A stretch of 64,000 nt of DNA from JAWSVE01 sp050633885 (GTDB taxonomy: Bacteria; Pseudomonadota; Gammaproteobacteria; Pseudomonadales; Cellvibrionaceae). Location of the stretch: positions 1 to 64,000 of the forward strand of contig JBOEHK010000005.1 of assembly GCA_050633885.1 (NCBI GenBank), written 5' to 3'. The notes beneath the pieces were generated by a model that made no database searches, was not told where the DNA came from, and saw only the letters and a program-made list of their open reading frames with translations. Below, piece after piece: positions 35,411 to 44,961 of the stretch; the first letter of the stretch is position 1, and the number at the start of each line of letters is the position of its first letter. Both the position numbers and the translations under genes were made by a program.

Positions 35411-38308
35411 ATGCACACAGAGCATGCAGAAGCTAAAGAATCAACCGTAGCCCCTACCGCCTCACAAGCAACAAACAATACCAACAACAGTTCAACGATC
35501 TCTGCGACCGCTCCTGGGCAGATTCGTATCATTAAAAGAAATGGCACTGTTGCTCCTTATGATCACAGTAAGATAGCCATCGCTGTGACAAAGGCATTCT
35601 TAGCCGTAGAGGGTGGCACAGCTGCTGCGTCTAGCCGAATTCATGAAACGGTTGAAGAAATTACCAACCAGATAACTAACACGTTTAAACGACGTATGCC
35701 TTCTGGTGGCACTATTCATATTGAAGAAATTCAAGATCAAGTAGAATTAGCGCTAATGCGTTCCGGCGAACACAAAGTCGCTCGCGACTACGTGCTGTAT
35801 CGCGAATCACGTGCGCAGCTACGTGCAGAAAAAAATAATGCTCAAGCAGCCATTATGGATCACCCAGCCATTCAGGTTGTAATGGATGACGGCACGACTC
35901 AACCGTTAGACATGAACCGCTTGCAAATCATCATCAATGAAGCCTGTGAAGGTTTGAAAGATGTCGACCCGCAAGCCATTATGGGCGAAGCACTTCGCAA
36001 TCTTTACGACGGCGTATCCATTGATGATGTGAATACGTCACTGGTTATTACCGCTCGAACATTGGTTGAGAAAGAACCTAATTATTCTTATGCAACAGCC
36101 CGACTATTACTCGACAAGCTAAGAGCCGAAGCACTGAGCTTTTTGGGCATCGCTGATTCTGCAACGCAGCAAGACATGAACGTATTATACGCAAAGGCAT
36201 TGCCCGCTTACATAAGACGTGGCGTGCAATTAGAGCTTCTCGCACCTGACCTACTGAATTATGATTTAGAGAAATTAGGTCACGCCCTCGACGCGTCTTG
36301 TGATCTTCAGTTTACTTATCTCGGTCTACAAACGTTATATGATCGTTATTTCATTCATAGCGACAATATCCGCATTGAATTACCTCAAGTCTTTTTTATG
36401 CGTGTTGCAATGGGGCTTGCCGCTGAAGAGCAAAATAAAGAAGATCGAGCCATCGAGTTTTATAAATTACTTTCTTCTTTTGATTACGTTAGCTCAACAC
36501 CAACACTCTTTAATGCCGGAACTCTCCGTCCTCAGCTCTCGTCTTGTTACTTAACAACCATTCCCGATGACCTTCATGGCATCTATGGCGCAATCCAAGA
36601 TAATGCCATGTTATCAAAGTGGGCTGGCGGTTTAGGTAATGACTGGACACCTGTCAGAGGGCTCGGTGCATACATCAAAGGAACTAACGGAAAATCTCAA
36701 GGTGTTGTTCCTTTCTTAAAAGTAGCCAACGATACCGCTGTAGCCGTTAACCAAGGCGGCAAACGAAAAGGCGCAGTCTGCGCTTATCTAGAAACATGGC
36801 ATATCGATGTTGAAGAATTTTTAGAACTCCGCAAAAACACAGGTGATGATCGCCGACGCACTCACGACATGAATACAGCGAACTGGGTTCCTGATTTATT
36901 TATGAAGCGTGTCTTTGAAGAAAAAGAATGGACATTGTTTTCACCCAACGATGTGCCTGATCTTCATGACCTTTACGGCACAGAGTTTGAAACACGTTAT
37001 GAAGAGTACGAACGATTAGCTGCCGAAGGAAAAATTAAACCCTTCAAAAAAGTTAAAGCATTAGAGCTTTGGCGAAAAATGCTCGGCATGTTATTCGAAA
37101 CAGGTCATCCTTGGATCACCTTTAAAGACAGCTGTAATCTCCGTAGCCCACAACAACATGTTGGTGTCGTGCACTCCTCAAACCTGTGCACCGAAATTAC
37201 TCTAAACACAAAGTCTAACGAAGAAATTGCCGTCTGCAACTTAGGTTCTGTTAACTTGGCTCAACACATTGAAGACGGTGTTTTGAACCAAGACAAATTA
37301 AAGAAGACTGTCGATACTGCAATTCGTATGCTCGATAACGTGATCGATATAAATTATTACTCAGTGCCATCAGCGCGAACATCAAACTTACGCCATCGAC
37401 CTATTGGCCTTGGCTTAATGGGCTTTCAGGATGCGCTATACAAGAAACGTGTCGCTTATGGCTCAAATGAAGCTGTACAGTTTGCCGATGAATCAATGGA
37501 AGCCATTAGCTACTACGCGATTCAAGCATCCAGCAATTTAGCTATCGAACGAGGAAGTTATTCTACATTTGAAGGCTCGCTGTGGAGCAAAGGCATGTTG
37601 CCAATCGACTCGTTAGAACTACTGATCAAAAGTCGTGGCGAGAAATTTATAAAAGTTGATCAAAGCCAAACTTTAGACTGGGACAGTTTGCGTACCAAAG
37701 TCAAAACACAAGGCATGCGCAATTCAAATGTTATGGCAATCGCTCCCACGGCAACTATCGCAAACATTGCAGGCGTTTCACAGTCAATTGAACCGACTTA
37801 CCAAAACCTCTATGTAAAATCTAACTTGTCAGGTGAATTTACCGTCGTCAATCCCTACCTCGTTCACGACTTAAAAGATCGTGGATTATGGGATAGCGTT
37901 ATGACAAATGATTTAAAATATTACGAAGGTTCAGTACAAAAAATCGATCGTATTCCTGAAGATTTAAAAGCACTTTACGCTACGGCGTTTGAAGTTGAAC
38001 CGCGCTGGATCGTTGATGCCGCCAGCCGACGTCAAAAATGGATTGACCAAGCACAAAGCTTAAATCTCTACATTGCCGGCGCAAATGGCAAGAAGCTCGA
38101 CATCACTTACCGTATGGCGTGGTACAGCGGATTAAAAACAACGTATTACTTACGCGCGTTAGCAGCAACAAGCACAGAGAAATCAACGGTTGAATCTGGT
38201 TCATTAAATGCTGTTTCTTCATCAGCTCCCGAGCCAATGAGTGCCGGTCCAGCGGCCGTACCTCAAGCCTGTTCTCTTGATGATCCAGACTGTGAAGCCT
38301 GTCAATAA
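35411..38308 (+). CDS. nrdA: Class Ia ribonucleotide reductase, alpha subunit
   Basis: 965 residues. It reduces ribonucleoside diphosphates to deoxy forms with NrdB. A Ser/Thr-rich leader (1-35) precedes two ATP-cone allosteric domains (about 37-130 and 150-240), as in Pseudomonas aeruginosa NrdA; enterobacterial NrdA has one. Catalytic residues include C379 (SSCYL), N591, C593 and E595 (SNLCTEITL). The swinging C-terminal pair is C961/C964 (DCEACQ). AGTCAGACC and GGAG lie before the ATG. nrdB follows 103 bp downstream. Control by DnaA and NrdR is indicated upstream. Confidence 0.97.
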   Translation: MHTEHAEAKESTVAPTASQATNNTNNSSTISATAPGQIRIIKRNGTVAPYDHSKIAIAVTKAFLAVEGGTAAASSRIHETVEEITNQITNTFKRRMPSGGTIHIEEIQDQVELALMRSGEHKVARDYVLYRESRAQLRAEKNNAQAAIMDHPAIQVVMDDGTTQPLDMNRLQIIINEACEGLKDVDPQAIMGEALRNLYDGVSIDDVNTSLVITARTLVEKEPNYSYATARLLLDKLRAEALSFLGIADSATQQDMNVLYAKALPAYIRRGVQLELLAPDLLNYDLEKLGHALDASCDLQFTYLGLQTLYDRYFIHSDNIRIELPQVFFMRVAMGLAAEEQNKEDRAIEFYKLLSSFDYVSSTPTLFNAGTLRPQLSSCYLTTIPDDLHGIYGAIQDNAMLSKWAGGLGNDWTPVRGLGAYIKGTNGKSQGVVPFLKVANDTAVAVNQGGKRKGAVCAYLETWHIDVEEFLELRKNTGDDRRRTHDMNTANWVPDLFMKRVFEEKEWTLFSPNDVPDLHDLYGTEFETRYEEYERLAAEGKIKPFKKVKALELWRKMLGMLFETGHPWITFKDSCNLRSPQQHVGVVHSSNLCTEITLNTKSNEEIAVCNLGSVNLAQHIEDGVLNQDKLKKTVDTAIRMLDNVIDINYYSVPSARTSNLRHRPIGLGLMGFQDALYKKRVAYGSNEAVQFADESMEAISYYAIQASSNLAIERGSYSTFEGSLWSKGMLPIDSLELLIKSRGEKFIKVDQSQTLDWDSLRTKVKTQGMRNSNVMAIAPTATIANIAGVSQSIEPTYQNLYVKSNLSGEFTVVNPYLVHDLKDRGLWDSVMTNDLKYYEGSVQKIDRIPEDLKALYATAFEVEPRWIVDAASRRQKWIDQAQSLNLYIAGANGKKLDITYRMAWYSGLKTTYYLRALAATSTEKSTVESGSLNAVSSSAPEPMSAGPAAVPQACSLDDPDCEACQ

Positions 38309-38316
38309 AGACAATC

Positions 38317-38356
38317 ATTAAGCAGCGTGTTTTTCACGTCTGCTTATTATTTTTTA
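38317..38356 (+). terminator. Hairpin between nrdA and nrdB
   Basis: AAGCAG-CGTG pairs with CACG-(T)-CTGCTT around a T-rich loop, followed by ATTATTTTTTA. It may be a partial terminator or an mRNA-stabilising hairpin setting the NrdA:NrdB ratio. Confidence 0.5.
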
Positions 38357-38411
38357 CACATGTAGTATTCACACAAATCGATTTGCATCAAAAAAAGTTA
38401 GGACATTTATT

Positions 38412-39755
38412 ATGTTAAGTTGGGACGATTACACTGAAGAGCAATCCGCAGCACCACATGCTCAACCCACAGCTCCACAACCAAAACAAACCGTCGAAGC
38501 CGAAAGCCCTCAGCAAATGACAGCTGATATGACAGCAAAGAAGGCTACCGAGCTAAATCTGGAAATCAAAAAAGTAACTCCGAGCGCAGAACCGCAAAAG
38601 AATGAAGTCGTTAGCGCAACAGAGAGCTTGAACGATACAGAAAAGACGACAGTCAACAACAGTGAGGCTATTGCAGCCGCTAAGAAATCACTTGAAGAAT
38701 TGGATCCGGCCCCCGGCCTCGCAGAATTAGAAATGGGTGCAGCTCGAATCGAAGTTGATGATAAAGCGATGATTAATTGTCGAGCCGATTTAAATCAACT
38801 CGTACCTTTTAAGTATGACTGGGCATGGCAAAAGTATCTTGACGGTTGTGCAAACCACTGGATGCCTCAAGAAGTTAACATGACCGCCGACATTTCCCTG
38901 TGGAAAAACTCGGACATACTGAGCGATGATGAGCGACGTATTATCATGCGCAGTCTTGGATATTTCTCAACTGCCGATTCATTGGTCGCTAACAATTTAG
39001 TCCTTGCGGTTTATCGTCTCATCACCAACCCAGAATGCCGACAATATATTTTAAGACAAGCATTTGAAGAAGCGATTCACACACATGCCTACCAATACTG
39101 CATTGAGTCTTTAGGCATTGACGAAGGCGAGGTTTTTAACATGTACCGCGAGCTTCCTTCTGTTGCAAACAAAGCAGCATGGAGCTTAAAGCATACACAA
39201 TCCTTAAGTGATCCGACCTTTACAACGGGTACGCCTGAGCAAGATCAAGAACTTCTACGTAACTTGATTGCATTTTATGTTGTGACCGAAGGCATTTTCT
39301 TTTATTGCGGATTCTCTCAAATCCTATCAATGGGACGTCGCAATAAAATGACAGGTGTTGCCGAGCAATTCCAATACATCCTTCGCGATGAATCTATGCA
39401 TTTGAATTTTGGTATCGATGTCATCAATCAAATCAAACTTGAAAACCCACATTTGTGGACTGAAGAGTTTAAGAAAGAAGTCATCCAAATGGTACTAGAG
39501 GGTACTGAGCTGGAAGTCCAATTCGGAAAAGACTCCATGCCTCGCGGTGTCTTGGGAATGAACGCGGCCATGATGGAAGAATACTTACACTTCATATCAA
39601 ACCGCCGTCTTGCACAGATTGGCTTACCCGAACAATACCCTGGAGCGCAAAATCCTTTTCCATGGATGAGTGAAATAATGGATTTGCGAAAAGAGAAGAA
39701 CTTCTTTGAAACACGCGTTATCGAATACCAAACAGGTGGCGCACTTAGCTGGTAA
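38412..39755 (+). CDS. nrdB: Class Ia ribonucleotide reductase, beta subunit
   Basis: 447 residues. It houses the di-iron tyrosyl radical cofactor. Metal and radical residues are recognisable: E220, H223 and Y227 (EEAIHTHAY) match E115, H118 and Y122 of Escherichia coli NrdB, and the second iron half is in LRDESMHLNFG. The C-terminus ETRVIEYQTGGALSW has the tyrosine used to contact NrdA. The first ~110 residues are a low-complexity Gln/Glu/Ala/Thr extension absent from enterobacterial NrdB (376 residues). No extra ATP cone is seen in it. Closed by a terminator. Confidence 0.96.
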   Translation: MLSWDDYTEEQSAAPHAQPTAPQPKQTVEAESPQQMTADMTAKKATELNLEIKKVTPSAEPQKNEVVSATESLNDTEKTTVNNSEAIAAAKKSLEELDPAPGLAELEMGAARIEVDDKAMINCRADLNQLVPFKYDWAWQKYLDGCANHWMPQEVNMTADISLWKNSDILSDDERRIIMRSLGYFSTADSLVANNLVLAVYRLITNPECRQYILRQAFEEAIHTHAYQYCIESLGIDEGEVFNMYRELPSVANKAAWSLKHTQSLSDPTFTTGTPEQDQELLRNLIAFYVVTEGIFFYCGFSQILSMGRRNKMTGVAEQFQYILRDESMHLNFGIDVINQIKLENPHLWTEEFKKEVIQMVLEGTELEVQFGKDSMPRGVLGMNAAMMEEYLHFISNRRLAQIGLPEQYPGAQNPFPWMSEIMDLRKEKNFFETRVIEYQTGGALSW

Positions 39756-39776
39756 ATTTTACATACACAAAGATAT

Positions 39777-39804
39777 AGAGGGCTGTCAGTTTTTAGCCCT
39801 CTTT
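39777..39804 (+). terminator. Terminator after nrdB
   Basis: AGAGGGCT pairs with AGCCCTCT around a ten-base loop, followed by TT and A/T-rich sequence. Short but G/C-rich. Confidence 0.7.
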
Positions 39805-39906
39805 AAACACCCAGCAAGATCAAAATGAACCTTACTAAATTAAGCTCCAGTCGCGCCATTAAATTTAAGTTCATAAAAAATAAGCTAAGCAGAGAAAGGA
39901 ATAGTT

Positions 39907-40209
39907 GTGAGTGATGACAAGAACGACAACGTAAATAATGATGCGGATATTATGCTAGCGCTTGATCAACTATCTGAATCAATGGAAACAATCTGCAATG
40001 CTATAGACGGCTTAAAACATAATCTTGCCGATACTCAACAATCCTTAATTGAAAAATATAATACCGCGCAGGCAAAAAAAAGAGCCCAGGAATTAAAAGC
40101 ATCAAAAAAAATGCTCGAAGAAAAAACCAATACTAAAACAAACAGCAAAACGAACAACCAAGATACCAATGATGATGTTATCTACGAAACCCCCATTGTT
40201 ATTCACTAG
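39907..40209 (+). CDS. Small coiled-coil hypothetical protein
   Basis: 100 residues with a GTG start set by AAGGA 6 bases upstream. It is highly charged with a central coiled coil (about 20-75, LDQLSESMETICNAIDGL then KKRAQELKASKKMLEEK) and an Asn/Thr/Lys-rich tail. No domain is recognised. It may be co-transcribed with the two hypothetical genes that follow on the same strand. Confidence 0.65.
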   Translation: MSDDKNDNVNNDADIMLALDQLSESMETICNAIDGLKHNLADTQQSLIEKYNTAQAKKRAQELKASKKMLEEKTNTKTNSKTNNQDTNDDVIYETPIVIH

Positions 40210-40290
40210 CATTTATTATTAATAGAAAATATTCAGATACATTTTACTTTCCATTTGGCCATAACAACATATCCTTTAAAGGAAACAAAA

Positions 40291-40857
40291 ATGCCATCAC
40301 TGTTAAGACAACCACATGTGAATTTTCTACGACAACAATCATTGAAAAAGTCAAAATTTCAGCATACTGTTTTGCCTGATAACAGCATGCAAAAAAATGA
40401 AGCTGATGAAGAAGCTCTAAATCAATCTGATTTTTTATCAAACATCCGCAAAAATATTATTTCAAACACACCATCAAGCAAAACCTCCTCCCATACAAAC
40501 AAATACAAACAGATTGCTCGTATCATCTGCCATATTCGAGATGAAATATACACTCAATACCCACACATCATCATGCCAACCCGTCACATGATCGAATGTT
40601 TGGTTTATAACGCCTTTCTAGACACCAACGAAAACACTTCTGTAAAAAATTGGCATTATCTTGTCATTGAAACGCTCAAAAACTTGCGTGATCAAACAGA
40701 TACGCGCCTTTCAGATGGAGCTACTGAAGGGTACTGCGATTTCACCGAAACAGATGGCGTCACCCGTTTATTTCCAAGCTTAGAGTTATTTGACGAGTGG
40801 GATGCACACAAATTTAGTCAAACACTTCTTTTTCATCTGGACAAAGAACTCAACTAA
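40291..40857 (+). CDS. Hypothetical protein
   Basis: 188 residues from the ATG at 40291, chosen over an in-frame TTG at 40255 because AAAGGA lies just upstream. The N-terminal third is Gln/Ser/Asn-rich and probably disordered. The rest (about 68-185) is predicted soluble and helical (KQIARIICHIRDEIYTQYPH, NWHYLVIETLKNLRDQ) with an acidic end. I recognise no family. It lies between a coiled-coil gene and a DUF6231-like gene, all on the same strand. Confidence 0.7.
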   Translation: MPSLLRQPHVNFLRQQSLKKSKFQHTVLPDNSMQKNEADEEALNQSDFLSNIRKNIISNTPSSKTSSHTNKYKQIARIICHIRDEIYTQYPHIIMPTRHMIECLVYNAFLDTNENTSVKNWHYLVIETLKNLRDQTDTRLSDGATEGYCDFTETDGVTRLFPSLELFDEWDAHKFSQTLLFHLDKELN

Positions 40858-40913
40858 CTCTAGATAATGAGACAATACTTTCACGCAAACCCTCTTAGAT
40901 ATCAGAGGATTGG

Positions 40914-41429
40914 ATGTCATTAACTCACTCCATAGAAGCACACTTATTATTTCAACTCGAAATTTTTCATCCGTCGTCAATTATTTTTCTTAGCGATACC
41001 CCTCCTCCTTCGGCCCTTCAAAAATGGGCAGAGATCAACACATGCCAAATGACAATTCTCGATCATCATCAACCGCTCCCTAACAATTTACAACCTCATG
41101 ACTTAGCTATCCTTTTCAACAATCTTCACCATCTCGACAAACAAACGGGTCTACAACTTCTTGGCCAATTACGAAATCTTTATAGCCATAAAATTTGGGT
41201 CGCTATTCCAAGCGACTCCGACTATCAATTTAATGACTTTATCCAATTAGGTTTTCACCAATTAACAGAAAAAAATCCAAGCAGTCACAACGATAACTCT
41301 CTCAATTCTCTTTCCGACATCGATCTAAACTATTACGGATACGATTTAGCAAAATACAACCATCAACGGAGCTGGAACAATCCAAAATATTGGGCAAATC
41401 CAGAAAACTGGCATAAGTACCGGTGGTAA
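40914..41429 (+). CDS. DUF6231-family protein
   Basis: 171 residues preceded by AGAGGA. The central part (about 20-105) has the alternating strand/helix pattern of a truncated Rossmann fold (SIIFLSDTPPPSALQKWAEI, LAILFNNLHHLDKQTGLQLLGQLRNLYSHKIWVAIP). The tail NNPKYWANPENWHKYRW is a recognisable ending of the DUF6231 group found in gammaproteobacteria. The function is unknown. The family call is from memory. Confidence 0.7.
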   Translation: MSLTHSIEAHLLFQLEIFHPSSIIFLSDTPPPSALQKWAEINTCQMTILDHHQPLPNNLQPHDLAILFNNLHHLDKQTGLQLLGQLRNLYSHKIWVAIPSDSDYQFNDFIQLGFHQLTEKNPSSHNDNSLNSLSDIDLNYYGYDLAKYNHQRSWNNPKYWANPENWHKYRW

Positions 41430-41541
41430 TTAAAAGATACTAGTCTAAGCTTTTTTAAAAGCTCACCTATACTGAAATAATGAATAATTTTTATATTCCA
41501 AGCGGATTCAAAAAACTCAAATAAGTCGCTCAAAGGCCCTT

Positions 41542-42444
41542 ATGCCCAAAATACTAATCGTCGATGATGACAGCGACAGCATGAACTTACTCTCCTATGA
41601 ACTAGAAGACGACGGTCATGAAGTCGCTGCATTAAAGAATGGACAGGAATGTCTAAATCAAGTCAAGGAGCTTAATCCGGATATTATTTTACTCGACTTA
41701 AATATGCCTATTCTTAACGGGATGGAGACGCTGAGAGAACTCAAATCCAAATTAGCGACTCGCTCAATTCCCGTTATCATGCTGACTTGCGAAGATGATA
41801 AAAGCAGTATTGTTGAAGCAATGGACATCGGCGCACATGACTACGTCAACAAACCAATGAATTACCCCATTCTTTCCGCAAGAATGAGATCGGCATTAAG
41901 ACTAAGAGAAAGCCAACGTCAGTTATCCATCGCCAACCAAAATCTCGCTAAAATAGCCTACAAAGACCCTCTAACAGATACTTTTAATCGTCGATACTTC
42001 TCTTCGCGAGCGATCTCTGAATTTAATAAAGCACGCCGATACGACCGCCATTTTTCAGTCATTATGCTCGATGTTGATAACTTCAAAAAACTAAATGATG
42101 AATTTGGCCATGCGATGGGCGATACAGCACTCACAGAGCTGGCCCAGATGTGTAAGACACACATCCGGACTGAAGACTTTATGGGCCGCATGGGAGGAGA
42201 AGAATTTTGTATCTGCTGTCCTGAAACACATATAGAAGGGGCAAAAAATCTTGCAGAAAGAATGCGATTATCAATTCTCGATCATACCGTTGTTCATGCA
42301 GAAGCCTCCTGCTCATGCACAGTGAGCTTTGGTGTCACCGAATTACTCGTAGAAGACAAAAGTTTTGACCAAGTCTACGACCGAGCCGATCAGTTACTCT
42401 ATCAAGCGAAAGAACAAGGCCGAAACCGTGTGATCGCCGCTTGA
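41542..42444 (+). CDS. REC-GGDEF response-regulator diguanylate cyclase
   Basis: 300 residues. The receiver domain (about 3-118) has the phosphoacceptor Asp in ILLDLNMPILNG and the K in DYVNKPMNY. A short helix leads to the GGDEF domain (about 140-298). The active site is GGEEF (GRMGGEEFCICC) and an RxxD inhibitory site (RTED) lies five residues before it. It should make cyclic di-GMP when phosphorylated and be subject to product inhibition, as in PleD/WspR. No sensor kinase is adjacent, so its partner is elsewhere. It is convergent with the UDG-like gene. Confidence 0.93.
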   Translation: MPKILIVDDDSDSMNLLSYELEDDGHEVAALKNGQECLNQVKELNPDIILLDLNMPILNGMETLRELKSKLATRSIPVIMLTCEDDKSSIVEAMDIGAHDYVNKPMNYPILSARMRSALRLRESQRQLSIANQNLAKIAYKDPLTDTFNRRYFSSRAISEFNKARRYDRHFSVIMLDVDNFKKLNDEFGHAMGDTALTELAQMCKTHIRTEDFMGRMGGEEFCICCPETHIEGAKNLAERMRLSILDHTVVHAEASCSCTVSFGVTELLVEDKSFDQVYDRADQLLYQAKEQGRNRVIAA

Positions 42445-42470
42445 CCCCCAGAAACATATCACTTGAGATA

Positions 42471-43106
42471 TTAAATAAGTTCTCTGACTCGTTGCTGAAG
42501 CTTCCCTACAACTTCCCGTTCAAACCATGAATATTTTTTTAACCAAAAACGATTCCTTGGTGAGGGATGAGGCAATGGCATTTTTTCTGGAAAATATTTT
42601 TCCCAACACTTGACCCTTTCTGTTAAATTTTTATGCTCATCTCTTAAATAATATGATTGAGCATAATTTCCAACAAACAAAGTGAATTCAATATTAGGCA
42701 ATAACGATAATATTTTTTCGTGCCATAATTCAGCGCACTCTTTTCTCGGCGGCAAGTCGCCTGACTTTCCCTTCCCCGGATAACAAAATCCCATTGGCAT
42801 GATTGCCAATTTAGTTTCATCGTAAAATTCATTGCGACTTAAACCCATCCACTCACGCAAACGATCCCCAGAAGGGTCATTCCAAGGAACACCTGTCTCG
42901 TGAACTTTAGCCCCTGGCGCTTGGCCGATAATTAGAATTTTTGCTTGTTTATTTGCGCTAACAATGGGATTCGCACCTAAAGACAATTCTTCATGACATG
43001 CTCTGCAATTTCTCACATCAAGCAATAAACTTTCTAATGAATTTTCTGAGCCTTTATCCACCCCGCTTTCAGAAAAAGCTATCACTGTTGCGCTTGTTTT
43101 ATCCAT
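42471..43106 (-). CDS. Uracil-DNA glycosylase superfamily protein
   Basis: About 211 residues from the ATG at 43106, the first start after the upstream cvpA-like gene ends; ATG 43130, overlapping cvpA by 17 bp, is also possible. Motifs: ILIIGQAPGAKVHETGVPWND (motif 1) and LPHPSPRNRFWLK (motif 2) place it in the UDG-like fold used to remove damaged bases. C34 and C37 (NCRACH) recall the Cys pairs of iron-sulfur UDGs, though I could not place all four ligands. Substrate is uncertain. Confidence 0.78.
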   Translation of the reverse strand: MDKTSATVIAFSESGVDKGSENSLESLLLDVRNCRACHEELSLGANPIVSANKQAKILIIGQAPGAKVHETGVPWNDPSGDRLREWMGLSRNEFYDETKLAIMPMGFCYPGKGKSGDLPPRKECAELWHEKILSLLPNIEFTLFVGNYAQSYYLRDEHKNLTERVKCWEKYFPEKMPLPHPSPRNRFWLKKYSWFEREVVGKLQQRVRELI

Positions 43107-43113
43107 ATTAAAT

Positions 43114-44241
43114 CTACTTAGGTTTTTCATCACTAAAGTGAACTTGTCCGCTTTCATCGACCCATCGTTTAATAACGGGGACTTCTTTTGGTTTGTCCGA
43201 GCTAGTCTCTCCATTTCCACTCTTAATTTCCTGAGCATTAGAATCTGTCGGCGTATTATCCACAGGTTCATCCGTTGTTAGAATTTTTACAACTTCCATA
43301 AATTGCGGATCAGCAATCAACATCATCGGGTTATTACTTTTTAATCGCTTTTGAAACTCAGGGTCTCTAAATATTTCTTGAACACGCTCATCATTTTTTA
43401 CTGCTTGCGCTCTACCCCACATACTGCCAATTTTTTCGGCTAACTCTTGATTGAATGCCTCTCCCTCTAACGAATTAAAACCAGAAGCTTCTGCTAATTG
43501 TTTCATTTTCGGATCATTAATCATTTCTTGGAAAGCAGGAAGCTCAGCGATAGCTTGTGGATCATTACTATTTAATGCATCTTGATTAACTGGATCATTA
43601 AATAAAGCACGAGTAGACGGGCTATTGACGACTCCCTGTATATTATCCATCACTTCTTTAGGATTATTCATAAATGCACCAGCAATTTTTGCTGAAGCGG
43701 GATCCATGTCCGATGATTTCGTCACCACCTCAACCATTTTACTGGCAATATTTTTTGACGCTTTTTCTACAATATTTTTAGGCGTTTTATTTTCATTGGT
43801 ATCCAACGCTTGCGAAGATGAATTAATAATCTTTTTAGATTGCACCATGTCTTGTGCAAAAGAAATAAAGAAAACCATAAAGAACGCAATAGCCGAACCG
43901 ACACACAAACCTAACCCAGCACCAAAAAACGAAGACGCTGTTGATATTTTTTCGCCACGTTCTTTTTGTATTTTTTTTGCAATACGCGAAAACAATAAAC
44001 CGACAAGAAAGCTCGCCAAAACAAAAACACCAATTCCGCCCAGCAAAAAAGCTGTGATCCCATCCAGCGATGTCGCCCGCTCAATAAAAGACGCCGCAGC
44101 ACCTCCAAACAAAAGTGAAGCAATGTAACCCGCAATAAAACTCGCCACGCGGGCAACTGTTGCTAAAATACCGTTTCTGTATCCTTTATAAGTAAAGAAA
44201 CCAGCAATCACTAAAAAAACAATCCAAGTAAAATCCATCAT
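43114..44241 (-). CDS. CvpA-family membrane protein fused to Pro/Asn repeats and a DUF4124 tail
   Basis: 375 residues. The first ~135 residues form the CvpA/colicin V production membrane domain with four helices (WIVFLVIAGFFTYKGYRNG, FLLGGIGVFVLASFLVG, CVGSAIAFFMVFFISFA). A long segment (about 185-330) holds STI1-like repeats (MNNPKEVMDNIQGV, FQEMINDPKMKQLAEASG, LKSNNPMMLIADPQFMEVV). A DUF4124-like end (IKRWVDESGQVHFSDEK) follows. Standard CvpA is 160-190 residues. The fused STI1-like repeats suggest peptide or chaperone contact, probably on the periplasmic side. Confidence 0.82.
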   Translation of the reverse strand: MMDFTWIVFLVIAGFFTYKGYRNGILATVARVASFIAGYIASLLFGGAAASFIERATSLDGITAFLLGGIGVFVLASFLVGLLFSRIAKKIQKERGEKISTASSFFGAGLGLCVGSAIAFFMVFFISFAQDMVQSKKIINSSSQALDTNENKTPKNIVEKASKNIASKMVEVVTKSSDMDPASAKIAGAFMNNPKEVMDNIQGVVNSPSTRALFNDPVNQDALNSNDPQAIAELPAFQEMINDPKMKQLAEASGFNSLEGEAFNQELAEKIGSMWGRAQAVKNDERVQEIFRDPEFQKRLKSNNPMMLIADPQFMEVVKILTTDEPVDNTPTDSNAQEIKSGNGETSSDKPKEVPVIKRWVDESGQVHFSDEKPK

Positions 44242-44271
44242 TCGTTCTCTACGTTAACTATGTAAACTGTA

Positions 44272-44961
44272 TTATTTTGCCGTAACCCATAATGCCAATG
44301 CGTCTTCTTCACTGACTGAGACTAAACAATGCCCCATCGCTGCATCGTAATACATGCTATCACCTTGCTGTAATCTCACCGGCTCATAATATTCAGTGTA
44401 GACATCGATTTCACCTTCAAGTACTAATAAAAATTCTTCGCCGGCATGTCGAACCCAGCCCTCAAAATCATCAAATGATCTTGCATGTACTCGACATTTA
44501 AACGGCATCATTTTTTTTATGCTAATAGACGATGCCAACAATTCATGTTCATAGGTTGTTGTGGGGTGAGGCTTGCCCTCTCCGACTCTTGTGATATCGC
44601 GACGGCTATTTGCGCCAGTTTCTTTTGACAGTGGTTTAAACAGTTGCGGTATATCAATCCCTAAACCTGCTGTTAGCTTTTGAATCGCTTGAAAGCTAGG
44701 GGAGATTTGTTCGTTTTCAATTTTGGATAACGTCGATCTAGCCAATCCTGTGAGACCACTCGCTTCTTCTAACGTTAGATTGTTCGCTAACCGAATAGAT
44801 TTGAGTCGCTTACCCAATTGAAGCGGCTCAGCAGTTTCACTTTCAGTGGCATTAACCATCATCGATGAACTAACGGCTTCCGATCGAGCCTGATCATCAT
44901 CACCCTCGCTCACAGCTCGAGTAACCTGCAACGTCGGTTTTCTTGCCTTATCTATCGTCAT
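44272..44961 (-). CDS. XRE-type HTH regulator with C-terminal cupin
   Basis: About 229 residues from the ATG at 44961 (AGG upstream); the TTG at 44988 is less likely. A disordered leader of about 40 residues is followed by a lambda-repressor-like HTH (about 48-105, LKSIRLANNLTLEEASGLTGLARSTLSKIENEQISP) and a cupin (about 155-225, EEFLLVLEGEIDVYTE, QQGDSMYYDAAMGHCL). Such proteins sense small metabolites, often in amine or amino-acid metabolism. It is divergent from gcvP, and palindromes in the gap are candidate operators, which suggests it controls glycine cleavage. Confidence 0.88.
   Translation of the reverse strand: MTIDKARKPTLQVTRAVSEGDDDQARSEAVSSSMMVNATESETAEPLQLGKRLKSIRLANNLTLEEASGLTGLARSTLSKIENEQISPSFQAIQKLTAGLGIDIPQLFKPLSKETGANSRRDITRVGEGKPHPTTTYEHELLASSISIKKMMPFKCRVHARSFDDFEGWVRHAGEEFLLVLEGEIDVYTEYYEPVRLQQGDSMYYDAAMGHCLVSVSEEDALALWVTAK

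Noticed and set aside
43625..44128. 167-codon plus-strand ORF
   Set aside because: Lies fully inside the cvpA-like gene on the other strand, a shadow of its codon bias.
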